A DNA stretch of 21,973 nucleotides from NCBI GenBank assembly GCA_934589525.1, contig CAKTOB010000035.1, positions 1-21,973 on the forward strand. The letters are read 5' to 3'. The stretch comes from an uncultured Oscillospiraceae bacterium. GTDB taxonomy: Bacteria > Bacillota > Clostridia > Oscillospirales > Oscillospiraceae. Positions 7,128 through 14,197 of the stretch are shown piece by piece. Each line of letters begins with the position of its first letter. Position 1 is the first letter of the stretch. Below the pieces are notes generated by a model. The model was not told the DNA's origin. It saw nothing but the letters and a program-made list of their open reading frames with translations, and ran no database searches. The position numbers and the translations under genes are program-made.

Positions 7128-8038
7128 CCCAAGGCCTCCTTGATGGTATCGATGTTGTGGTACATGGCGTCAAAATAGCTCTCCCCGGCCATGGCCATGT
7201 CCAGGGTCGCCTTTTTGGCCCCGGTCTCCCGGCAGAGAATATCCGCCGCAGCGGTGCCGCCGTTTTTCTCCACGAAAACCGCAGGAAGGGCATGGGCCCG
7301 GGCCAGACGGATCAGGCCGATAAGCTCTTTTGCGGAGGCCTCGCTGCCGGATTCTTCCTCGACAGCGGCCAAAATCTGCAAATCAAATGCCTGGGCAAAA
7401 TAGGAAAAACCGTCGTGAAAAGTGATGAGCTCCCGGCAGGCAAGGTTCGACAGCGTTTCCTCGCCGTATTGCTCCAAGGTATCCAGCCGGGCCAAAAGCT
7501 CTTGCAGGTTGTCCTTAAAAACAGTTTCCCACTGGGGATACTGCCGTGTTAGTCCCAGGCAGATGTTTTGGGCCATGATTTTGGCATTCTCCGGGGAAAG
7601 CCAGATGTGGGGGTCAAATTCATGGGTATGACCGTCGTGGCCCTCGTGGCCTTCATGGTCCTCATGGTCCTCATGGTCCTCGTGGTCATGTTCTTCTCCC
7701 TCTAAAAGGGGGATCCCTTGGGAGGCATCAATAGAAGGCTTCCCGGTGAGCAGGTCCTCCATAAAGTCCTCCAGCCCCGCACCGGAGAGAACAAGCACCT
7801 CCGCCTGCTCCGCCAGGCGCACCTGGTTTACGTTCAGAGAATAGTCATGAAGGCAGGAAACGGATTCCGTCACCAGCCGTCCGACGCTTAGATCCGTCCC
7901 CCGGCACAAATCCCGGGTAAATTCATAAACCGGCAATGTGGTGGCGGCGATCTCAACCGGCTCCGGGGCCTTGACGCAGCCTGTCAGCAGAAGCAGCAGG
8001 GAAAGCAGCAGGGGAGCACATAAAAAGTGTTTTTTCAT
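7124..8038 (-). CDS. znuA: Zinc-binding lipoprotein of ABC importer (ZnuA/AdcA type)
   Basis: This is the extracytoplasmic metal receptor, 304 residues. LLTGC with Cys21 is a lipobox, so the mature protein is membrane-anchored. His64 (in LHDYS), His144 (in DPHIW) and His208 (in FHDG) match the three histidine ligands of the cluster A-I family. Between the first two is a His/Asp/Glu-rich loop at about residues 114-140 (HDHEDHEDHEDHEGHEGH) typical of zinc-specific members and the best evidence for zinc. That loop is encoded by 9-base tandem repeats (about 7642-7690). The ribosome site is modest (AGGA). Upstream is a hairpin rather than a clear promoter, so transcription may come through the 76-residue gene. 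Confidence 0.94.
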   Translation of the reverse strand: MKKHFLCAPLLLSLLLLLTGCVKAPEPVEIAATTLPVYEFTRDLCRGTDLSVGRLVTESVSCLHDYSLNVNQVRLAEQAEVLVLSGAGLEDFMEDLLTGKPSIDASQGIPLLEGEEHDHEDHEDHEDHEGHEGHDGHTHEFDPHIWLSPENAKIMAQNICLGLTRQYPQWETVFKDNLQELLARLDTLEQYGEETLSNLACRELITFHDGFSYFAQAFDLQILAAVEEESGSEASAKELIGLIRLARAHALPAVFVEKNGGTAAADILCRETGAKKATLDMAMAGESYFDAMYHNIDTIKEALG

Positions 8039-8066
8039 AAGCAGTTCCTAATCTGAAATAAGAAAG

Positions 8067-8091
8067 AAAGGCCCTGTGAACAGGGCCTTTT
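8067..8091 (-). terminator. Hairpin between 76-residue gene and znuA
   Basis: AAAGGCCCTG (8067-8076) pairs perfectly with CAGGGCCTTT (8081-8090) around a TGAA loop. On the minus strand it is followed by an interrupted T-run (TTTCTTTCTTA). It lies after the 76-residue gene and before znuA. The broken T-run suggests partial termination, so read-through into znuA is plausible. Confidence 0.7.
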
Positions 8092-8103
8092 GGGTATGCA
8101 ATA

Positions 8104-8334
8104 TCAGTGCTTTTCGGTCCAGTCAGTGACCTTGGTCTTTGCCAGACGAATAATATCCTCCGTGGGATAGGGAGAAGCCTCGCCGCCGCATACATACAGG
8201 AAGTACAAACCGCCCTCGGTCTGATACAGGGATTCCTCATAACCGGCAGGATCACCCAGAGCACCGCTGGTGAACTTCTTGATCAAAGTCGCCGTATCGG
8301 TATCATACTCTTTCTTGCAGATGATCTTTTTCAT
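8104..8334 (-). CDS. Conserved small cytoplasmic protein, unknown function
   Basis: This 76-residue soluble protein starts MKKIICKKEYDTDTA. It contains GDPAGYEESLYQT, YFLYVCGGEASPYP and a C-terminal ITRLAK-like helix (DIIRLAKTKVTDW). I recognise the pattern as a small conserved clostridial protein but know no function. ATG 8334 has AAAGGAGG at 8 bases and a near-consensus promoter upstream. It lies directly before the znu operon on the same strand, separated by a hairpin. No signal peptide or membrane segment is present. Confidence 0.85.
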   Translation of the reverse strand: MKKIICKKEYDTDTATLIKKFTSGALGDPAGYEESLYQTEGGLYFLYVCGGEASPYPTEDIIRLAKTKVTDWTEKH

Positions 8335-8361
8335 GGAACAAGCCTCCTTTCATTGGCGCTT

Positions 8362-8398
8362 ATGTATATTATTATACATGGAATTACTGGGAAATCAA
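8362..8398 (-). promoter_or_regulatory. Promoter of 76-residue gene, with dyad over the -10
   Basis: On the minus strand, TTGATT (8398-8393), a 16-base spacer and a perfect TATAAT (8376-8371) form a good sigma-A promoter. A palindrome, ATGTATA (8362-8368) TTAT TATACAT (8373-8379), covers the -10 and start region. It is placed like a repressor operator, but it does not match a Zur or PerR box I know and may simply be AT-rich chance. Confidence 0.75.
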
Positions 8399-8400
8399 GT

Positions 8401-8618
8401 AAGAAGAATGCTTTCCTAAAATATTTCTTAAAAATTGGGAAATTCCAAGAGAATCCCCGGCTCCCTTTGCCGGAATGCTCAGCATATTGCACAAAGAAAA
8501 GAGACGATTTTTTCTAAAAAAGCCGGTTCCATAAGGAAAAACCATAAAATAACCGTTGAATCGTTCTGAAAAACCGAACCGAATGTGGTTTTTGCACCGT
8601 CAGAAGCTATAAATAAAA
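8401..8618. other. Intergenic stretch without a gene
   Basis: This is the AT-richer gap between the promoter of the 76-residue gene and the U32 terminator. I see no supported gene. An 8-bp inverted repeat (AAAAACCA 8537-8544 with TGGTTTTT 8586-8593) is too widely spaced to call a terminator. Together with the flanking promoter and terminator it makes a 320-base gene-free interval. Confidence 0.5.
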
Positions 8619-8651
8619 CGTCCCCTCCGGTCCTGTAAACCGGAGGGGACG
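8619..8651 (-). terminator. Intrinsic terminator of the DJ-1/mltG/U32 operon
   Basis: A perfect 13-bp GC-rich stem (CGTCCCCTCCGGT 8619-8631 with 8639-8651) with a 7-base loop is followed on the minus strand by TTTTATTTAT. It lies 5 bases beyond the U32 stop codon. Confidence 0.9.
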
Positions 8652-8655
8652 CAAA

Positions 8656-9882
8656 TCACTTGGCGGAAAGCTCCACGGCTCTGCGGAGCATGGAGTAGGG
8701 TGGCACCGGTTTTGGCAGCTGCATGGTAAATTCCATCTGGGGGGTTCTGGGCTCTTCCAGCGCCTCTCCCAGGCTGTCCCACATGGCCCCGGCTTCCAGG
8801 GCAAAGGGCTTGCAATCAGGGCCCACACATTCAAGGGCGTCTCCTCTGGAAAACTTGTTTCGCAGGGAGCACCGGGCCAGGCCCTGCTCGTCGCAGGACT
8901 CCACCATGGCCACGATCTGCCACTGGCGAATGTAGCGGGAGGTCTCGGTGTACTGCCCCGGCTGGCCGTAGTAAAAGCCGGTAGAGTAGACCCGGTGGGA
9001 AATGTGGTCCACCTCGTCCCGCCATACGGGATCCAGAGGCAGGCCTTGGGCGGCGGCATCAATGCAATGCCGGTAGGCACCGGTGACGATGGCGGCATAG
9101 TAGCCGGACTTGGCCCGGCCCTCCAGCTTGATGCAGTCCACCCCCGCATCCATCAGGTCCTGCAGGTGGTCGATCATGCACATATCCTTGGAGTTTAGAA
9201 TGTAAGTGCCCTTTTCGTCTTCATATACGGGGAAGTATTCCCCCGGCCGCTTTTCCTCCATCAGGGCGTACTGATACCGGCAAGGCTGGGCACAGGCCCC
9301 CCGGTTGGAGTCCCGGCCCGTCATGTAGTTGCTGAGCAAACACCGGCCGGAGTAGCTGACGCACATGGCCCCGTGGCCGAAGGTCTCGATTTCCAGCTTG
9401 GGGTCCACCTTCTGCCGGATGCCGCTGATTTCTTCAAGGCTCAATTCCCGGGCCAGCACCACCCGGCTGGCCCCCAGGTCAAACCAGGCCTGGGCGCACT
9501 CGTAGTTGGCAATGGACTGCTGGGTGGAAATATGCCTCTGGCAGTGGGGGGCGTATTTCCCCGCCAGGGTAAAGGCCCCCAGGTCCGCAATAATGAGAGC
9601 GTCCACTCCGGCGCTGTCCAGCTGCTCTAAGTAGGCGGGAAGCCGGGCGATTTCTCCGTTGCGGGGCATGGTGTTTACGGTGACATGGACCTTGACGCCG
9701 TGGCTGTGGGCGAAGCGCACCGCCTCCGGCAGGGCCTCCGGGGAAAAATTCCCTGCGAAGGACCGCATGCCGAAGCTGGTGCCGGCCAGATACACCGCAT
9801 CCGCACCGTAGAGTACGGACATATTCAGTTGTTCCAGGTCCCCGGCAGGGGACAGAAGTTCCAGTTTCCTCATATTATCCAC
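8656..9882 (-). CDS. trhP: U32 family protein, TrhP/YegQ-like (tRNA 5-hydroxyuridine synthesis)
   Basis: This is a 408-residue U32 family protein. Originally called collagenase-like peptidases, TrhP members (E. coli YegQ, B. subtilis YrrN/YrrO) make 5-hydroxyuridine at the tRNA wobble position. Evidence is the N-terminal ELLSPAGDLEQL, AVYLAG, the central GHGAMCVSYSGRCLLSNY and the cysteines Cys174, Cys181, Cys197 and Cys201 expected for an Fe-S cluster, then ILNSKDMC and DCIKLEGRAKS. The start is taken as GTG 9882, 6 bases after GGGAGG; the ATG at 9873 has that site 15 bases away. The GTG choice overlaps the mltG stop. Position right after mltG matches the B. subtilis yrrL-yrrM-yrrN-yrrO order, but no yrrM/trmR-like methyltransferase is here. 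The exact substrate is inferred. Confidence 0.88.
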   Translation of the reverse strand: MDNMRKLELLSPAGDLEQLNMSVLYGADAVYLAGTSFGMRSFAGNFSPEALPEAVRFAHSHGVKVHVTVNTMPRNGEIARLPAYLEQLDSAGVDALIIADLGAFTLAGKYAPHCQRHISTQQSIANYECAQAWFDLGASRVVLARELSLEEISGIRQKVDPKLEIETFGHGAMCVSYSGRCLLSNYMTGRDSNRGACAQPCRYQYALMEEKRPGEYFPVYEDEKGTYILNSKDMCMIDHLQDLMDAGVDCIKLEGRAKSGYYAAIVTGAYRHCIDAAAQGLPLDPVWRDEVDHISHRVYSTGFYYGQPGQYTETSRYIRQWQIVAMVESCDEQGLARCSLRNKFSRGDALECVGPDCKPFALEAGAMWDSLGEALEEPRTPQMEFTMQLPKPVPPYSMLRRAVELSAK

Positions 9883-11665
9883 GAATGGCCTCCCGGAAAG
9901 CTTCGTGTTCCTCCAGGGTCGAGGAGAAGTGGTGGGTTCCGGTGGCAGGGTCCAGAATATAGTAGTAGTAGCCCGTGTCCTGAGGCTCCAGAGCGGCCTT
10001 GATGCTGTTGAGGCCCGGGTTCGTAATGGGGCCCGGAGTCAGACCTACGTTCAGGTAGGTGTTGTAGGGGCTCTGGGTTGCCAGGTCCTCCTGGGTCAGG
10101 TCGGTCTTGCCGTTCAGGGCATAGATGACGGAAGCGTCAATGTTCAGGTAGGCCGGGGTGCCGTTCCAGGCGTACAGACGGTTGTAAATGACAGAGGCGA
10201 TGGTGTAGCTTTCCTCGGCACTGGCGCTTTCCTTTTCAATCAGAGAAGCTACAGTAATGACATCGGCCATGGTCATCTGGTGGCTGGCGATATAGTCGGC
10301 GCTCCGTCCGTCGCCCTCCATCATCTTGCTGATGTGGGCGTTCAGGCTCTCCAACTGACCGGTAACGCTTTCGTCAACACGCTTGTCAAAGTTGTTGAGC
10401 ATCTTGGTCAGAACGTTCTGGGCGGTGTCGTTGGTGTAGAACTCATAGGTGTCCGGGAAGAGGTAGCCCTCCAGGCAGTATTTGCTGCCCCGCTCCCGTC
10501 CTTCCAGGAACCAGTAGTCCTCCAGCTCTCCGGAAGCTGCATAGCTTTCCAGACTCTCCACGGTGCAAACCCGCTTTTCCTGCAGCAGTTCAAAAATCTG
10601 ACGGCAGCTGTAGCCTTCGGGGATCATAATGGTAATGACACTGCGCTGGGAGCTGGGAGACATCATTTTCACCAGAGCGTGGTAGTCATACAAGGTGTTG
10701 AGGTCCCAAATACCGGGCTGAATGTCCCCGTCGTCTACGGCGAAGCTGGCGTAGAGCTTAAACAGGCCGGGATAGCGGATCAGGTTGGCGTTTTTCAGCT
10801 TGGTAGCCACGGCGTCAATGTCATCGGTGGAGGAAATGGTCACGGTGACCTTGTGGTCCTCCCGGCCAAAGGCCAGTACATCCGCCGCGCACATCCAGGC
10901 CATGCGCCCCAGGGTCACACCAATGGCCAGGGTGATGGCGATCCATACCACCGTTACAAGAATATTGGGAATGCCCAATAGACCCTCGGCGCTGCGGCGC
11001 TTGGGCCGTCCCTTCTTGGCCGGGTGGGTCCGGACAGGCACCTGGGGCTCCTCCGGTTCCGGCTGGGCGGTGAACAGTTCCTCAAAATCCTGGTCATCCT
11101 GGGTTTGAGGGTTGGAAAGCTGCTGGGCAAAGTCCGAGGGGGTCAGGACCCGGTGTTCCTGGGGCTGGGCATCGCCCTCGTCCTCCGGCAGGGTGAAGTC
11201 GGGTTCCTCTTCCGGCAGCACAAAGTCAGAGTCCACCTCCGGCAGGGAATGCTCCGAAATGTCCTCGGCCGGTATAGAGGATTCGCCCGGATGGGAAAGG
11301 GCCCCATCGTCAAAGGAATGATCCCCAGATACCGGGGGAACATCCGTTGGGTCTTCCTCCTGGAACAGGTTCTGGGTATCCTCCGGCAGGGCCTCTCCCG
11401 TGAGAATATCACCTTCTAAAGGCTCTGCGCCTTCCAATGGGGTGTTTTCTTCCCGAGTGGCTTCTACCGCATTTTCCGGTTCTGTGACCTGGGACAGAAA
11501 GTCATCGGCGGTCACCGGGGGAAGATGATCAGGTGCTTCCGGGGCATCTTCCTTTTCCGGAGGATCGCCCAGAAAACGGCCTTTGTAGCCCCCTTTTCCC
11601 AGGGCCTTTTCCCCATTTTCAGACAGAAAGCGGGGCTTCTTCTTTTCGTTGGGATTGTCTTGCAT
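9875..11665 (-). CDS. mltG: Endolytic murein transglycosylase MltG with long acidic N-terminus
   Basis: This membrane-bound enzyme cleaves nascent glycan strands and so sets their length. The YceG-type catalytic domain occupies about residues 275-596, with the key ASLIEKES motif (catalytic Glu477), YNRL, and the hallmark SPYNTYL...GLTPGPITNPGL near the C-terminus. One membrane segment lies at about 233-258. The first 230 residues are highly acidic and proline-rich with no recognisable fold, ending in a basic KKGRPKRR stretch before the membrane. That makes 596 residues against the usual 330-400. ATG 11665 has AAGGAG at 8 bases and lies 12 bases after the DJ-1 gene. It is followed directly by the U32 gene. 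Confidence 0.95.
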   Translation of the reverse strand: MQDNPNEKKKPRFLSENGEKALGKGGYKGRFLGDPPEKEDAPEAPDHLPPVTADDFLSQVTEPENAVEATREENTPLEGAEPLEGDILTGEALPEDTQNLFQEEDPTDVPPVSGDHSFDDGALSHPGESSIPAEDISEHSLPEVDSDFVLPEEEPDFTLPEDEGDAQPQEHRVLTPSDFAQQLSNPQTQDDQDFEELFTAQPEPEEPQVPVRTHPAKKGRPKRRSAEGLLGIPNILVTVVWIAITLAIGVTLGRMAWMCAADVLAFGREDHKVTVTISSTDDIDAVATKLKNANLIRYPGLFKLYASFAVDDGDIQPGIWDLNTLYDYHALVKMMSPSSQRSVITIMIPEGYSCRQIFELLQEKRVCTVESLESYAASGELEDYWFLEGRERGSKYCLEGYLFPDTYEFYTNDTAQNVLTKMLNNFDKRVDESVTGQLESLNAHISKMMEGDGRSADYIASHQMTMADVITVASLIEKESASAEESYTIASVIYNRLYAWNGTPAYLNIDASVIYALNGKTDLTQEDLATQSPYNTYLNVGLTPGPITNPGLNSIKAALEPQDTGYYYYILDPATGTHHFSSTLEEHEAFREAIRG

Positions 11666-11677
11666 GGGCTTGCTCCT

Positions 11678-12223
11678 TTAGGTACGAATTACGATTTGCC
11701 CGGCAATGCGCTCCGCTTCCGGCTTGCCTTTCAGGGCTTCGATCAGGGCCAGGGCGAAGGGAATGGCGCAGCCCGCGGAGGTGCCGGTGATCAGGCGGCC
11801 GTCCCGCACACAGGCGGCATCGGGGACCATTTGGGCGTTGCCCATCTGGCCTTCACAGCCGGGAAAGCAGGTGGCCCTGCGGCCCTCGGGAATGCCCAGA
11901 TCGGCAAGAACCGTGGGCCCGGCGCAGATGGCCGCTACAAAGCGGTCATGCTCCCAGCCCCAGCGCAGGGCATCCAGCGCCGCCTGACTGGCCCGGGCAC
12001 TGGCCACGCCTCCCAGACCTCCGGGCAATACGATCATTTCCATGGCATCAAAATCCATTTCCTCCGGCAGAATGTCGGCTTCCACCCCAATGCGGTGGCT
12101 GCCGTAAACCATTTTTCCGGTGATGCCCACGGTCTGAACCTGGATTCCCGCCCGCCGCAGAAGATCCACGGGAGCCAAAGCCTCTACTTCTTCAAAACCA
12201 GTGCCCAACAGTACATATACCAT
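11678..12223 (-). CDS. DJ-1/PfpI family protein
   Basis: This is a 181-residue cytoplasmic protein of the DJ-1/ThiJ/PfpI superfamily. The reactive cysteine is Cys100 in the nucleophile elbow AAICAGPTVLA, and Glu14 in TGFEEVEALAPVDLLRRAGI is the conserved acidic partner. VLPGG at about 65-69 also fits. The closest type is YajL/DJ-1, whose proposed roles include deglycation, protection against oxidation and chaperone action; the activity is debated in the literature. ATG 12223 follows AAGGAGG at 7 bases. It is the first gene of the operon with mltG and the U32 gene. Confidence 0.92.
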   Translation of the reverse strand: MVYVLLGTGFEEVEALAPVDLLRRAGIQVQTVGITGKMVYGSHRIGVEADILPEEMDFDAMEMIVLPGGLGGVASARASQAALDALRWGWEHDRFVAAICAGPTVLADLGIPEGRRATCFPGCEGQMGNAQMVPDAACVRDGRLITGTSAGCAIPFALALIEALKGKPEAERIAGQIVIRT

Positions 12224-12296
12224 GATGATACCTCCTTCATATGGTGGCGATCCTTAGTCTGCCCGATATTATGGGGCATAATTTCAATTACATCAC

Positions 12297-12325
12297 AATA
12301 TACCATATATTCACCCATTTGTCCA
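12297..12325 (-). promoter_or_regulatory. Probable promoter of the DJ-1/mltG/U32 operon
   Basis: On the minus strand, TGGACA (12325-12320), a 17-base spacer and TATATT (12302-12297) match 5/6 at each hexamer. Transcription would start near 12290, about 65 bases before the DJ-1 gene. Confidence 0.65.
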
Positions 12326-12366
12326 TAAGTACCAATGAAGCTTTTCTTACGGATCTTTTAAAATCA

Positions 12367-12394
12367 TTGCAAAGCCCCGAAAAATCTGTATAAT
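12367..12394 (+). promoter_or_regulatory. Promoter of the PfkB kinase gene
   Basis: TTGCAA (12367-12372), a 16-base spacer and a perfect TATAAT (12389-12394) lie just before the ATG at 12425. Transcription would begin near 12401, giving a leader of about 24 bases with GAGAGG as ribosome site. It is divergent from the DJ-1 promoter. Confidence 0.75.
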
Positions 12395-12424
12395 AGAGGC
12401 AAACAGAAAAGAGAGGTTTTTCCT

Positions 12425-13357
12425 ATGGGAATTGTTGTTTTAGGTGCCGTCTTCGTGGACATCAAGGGCTATCCGGAGGAAATTTATATTCCCGCAGGCC
12501 GCAACGCCGGGCGGGTGGAGCAAATTTACGGCGGCGTGTCCAGAAATGTTACGGAGGACATTGCCAACTGTGAGCTCCGGCCCACCTTTGTCAGTCTGGT
12601 GGATGATACCGCCGTGGGGGCCGATGTGATCCGCAGACTGAAAAACCACAAGGTCAATACCCAATATATGCGTCAGGTTCCGGACGGCATGGGCACTTGG
12701 CTTGCGGTCTTTGACCAGGAGGGAGATGTGGTGGCCTCCATTTCCAAGCGGCCCAACCTGATGCCCATTTTGAACATTCTGGAAGAAAAGGGAGAGGAGA
12801 TTTTCTCCAAAGCTGACAGCATTGTCATTGAAGTGGATATGGACAAGGCCATTGTGAAAAAGACGCTGTCCATGGCAAAGAAATACGGGAAGCCGGTTTA
12901 CGGTGTGGTGGCCAATATGAGTATCGGCCTGGAACGCCGGGACTTTTTGAAGGAGCTCTCCGCCTTTGTCTGCAACATCCAGGAGGCGGGGCTGCTGTTC
13001 TGCACGGACTTTTCGGGAAATACCCCCCAGGAGCTGGTGGAGATGATCTCCCAACGGGTGATCCAGGCGAGGATCCCCCGGTTGGTGGTGACCCTGGGGT
13101 CCCAGGGGGCGGTTTACGCAGACTGCAACGGGGACAAGGGCTATTGCCCCGCCCGGACCGTGGAGGTCAAGGACACCACTGGCGCCGGGGATTCCTTCTG
13201 CGCCGGTCTTTCCGTGGGCCTGACCTACGGCAAGAGCCTGAAAGAGGCCTGCGAGATCGGCACCTACCTGGCGGCTTCCGTGATCGTTACCACGGAAAAC
13301 GTGTGCCCCCGGTTCCTGCCAAGAGAATTGGGCCTTGATATGGATGTGGTGGACTGA
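12425..13357 (+). CDS. PfkB/ribokinase-family carbohydrate or nucleoside kinase
   Basis: This is a 310-residue cytoplasmic kinase of the PfkB family. The N-terminal GGVSRNVTEDIA (Gly36-Gly37, Asn41) is PfkB signature 1, and DTTGAGDSFCAG at 250-261 is signature 2, with the catalytic base Asp256 and the anion hole. Members phosphorylate sugars or nucleosides such as ribose, fructose phosphates, adenosine or pseudouridine. The sequence does not settle which, though the GG-x-x-RN pattern resembles PsuK-type pseudouridine kinases. It has its own promoter and GAGAGG at 8 bases. The next kinase gene starts 3 bases after its stop. Confidence 0.9.
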   Translation: MGIVVLGAVFVDIKGYPEEIYIPAGRNAGRVEQIYGGVSRNVTEDIANCELRPTFVSLVDDTAVGADVIRRLKNHKVNTQYMRQVPDGMGTWLAVFDQEGDVVASISKRPNLMPILNILEEKGEEIFSKADSIVIEVDMDKAIVKKTLSMAKKYGKPVYGVVANMSIGLERRDFLKELSAFVCNIQEAGLLFCTDFSGNTPQELVEMISQRVIQARIPRLVVTLGSQGAVYADCNGDKGYCPARTVEVKDTTGAGDSFCAGLSVGLTYGKSLKEACEIGTYLAASVIVTTENVCPRFLPRELGLDMDVVD

Positions 13358-13360
13358 CCG

Positions 13361-14170
13361 ATGGAATACAAGCGTGTTTTAACGGTCCAGGACCTGTCCT
13401 GCCTGGGCCAGTGCTCCGGGGCGGTGGCGCTGCCGGTGCTCTCGGCCTTCGGCCTGGAGACCTGCCTGCTGCCAACGGCGCTATTATCTGCCCATACGGC
13501 CTTTGATCGTCCCTATGTGCGCCAGCTCACCGAGAGCATCGCCCCCATCGGGGCCCATTGGCAGCGGGAGGGCATCCGCTTTGATGCCATTCTCACGGGC
13601 TACCTGGGAAAACCGGAGGATGTGGAGCCGGTGTGTGCGCTGCTGGATGCGCTGCTTGCCCCCGGAGGCCTGGTCTTGGTGGACCCGGCCATGGCCGATG
13701 GAGGCCGGTTTTATAAGGGCCTGGATGGGGCCTACGCCGAAAAAATGCGGGACCTGTGCGGGCGGGCAGACGTGTTGCTTCCCAACCGGACGGAGGCCTC
13801 TTTCTTAACGGGCATTGCCGATGACGGCAGCGAAGCGGCGGCCCAGGCTATGCTTCTGGCCCTGCCCCAAAGAATGGTGGTGCTTACCGGGGCGGTCTCC
13901 GGGGAGGGGCAGACCGGTTTCGGAGTGAAAGAAGGGGAGACGATCCGGTTTTATCGCCATGAAAAACTGCCAGGAACCTACCATGGCACGGGAGACCTGT
14001 TCGCCGCCTGCCTGACGGGCTACCTGCTGTCCGGAAAATCTCTTTGGGAGTCGGCGGTGGCGGTCTCCGACTTTACCGCCCGGGCCATTGCCCTGACCGC
14101 CCGGACGGACACCCGGAAGTATGGCCTTAAATTTGAACCCCTGCTTTGGCAGCTTGGAAAGCAAAATTGA
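13361..14170 (+). CDS. Pyridoxal/pyridoxamine kinase-like protein (ribokinase fold)
   Basis: This 269-residue kinase of the PdxK/PdxY/ThiD type would phosphorylate vitamin B6 forms at the 5' hydroxyl. DLSCLGQCSGAVALPVLSAF at 11-30 and LLPTALLSAHT match the N-terminal substrate region of clostridial pyridoxamine kinases. DPAMAD (108-113) corresponds to the family DPVMGD, and HGTGDLFAA with Asp212 is the catalytic loop. The start is 3 bases after the preceding stop with no strong ribosome site, so translation is probably coupled. The substrate could also be a hydroxymethylpyrimidine; B6 is favoured by the N-terminal motif. Confidence 0.85.
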   Translation: MEYKRVLTVQDLSCLGQCSGAVALPVLSAFGLETCLLPTALLSAHTAFDRPYVRQLTESIAPIGAHWQREGIRFDAILTGYLGKPEDVEPVCALLDALLAPGGLVLVDPAMADGGRFYKGLDGAYAEKMRDLCGRADVLLPNRTEASFLTGIADDGSEAAAQAMLLALPQRMVVLTGAVSGEGQTGFGVKEGETIRFYRHEKLPGTYHGTGDLFAACLTGYLLSGKSLWESAVAVSDFTARAIALTARTDTRKYGLKFEPLLWQLGKQN

Positions 14171-14197
14171 TTTACAGCAGAATTGGAGGAACAACCA

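Noticed and set aside
8362..8379. Zur or PerR operator before the 76-residue gene
   Set aside because: The dyad has ATGTATA arms with a 4-base centre and does not fit the 7-1-7 pattern of Fur-family boxes that I know. It is kept only as an unnamed dyad.
9905..10981. Open frame of 358 codons on the plus strand
   Set aside because: It is antisense to the MltG catalytic domain, with no ribosome site and no recognisable motif.
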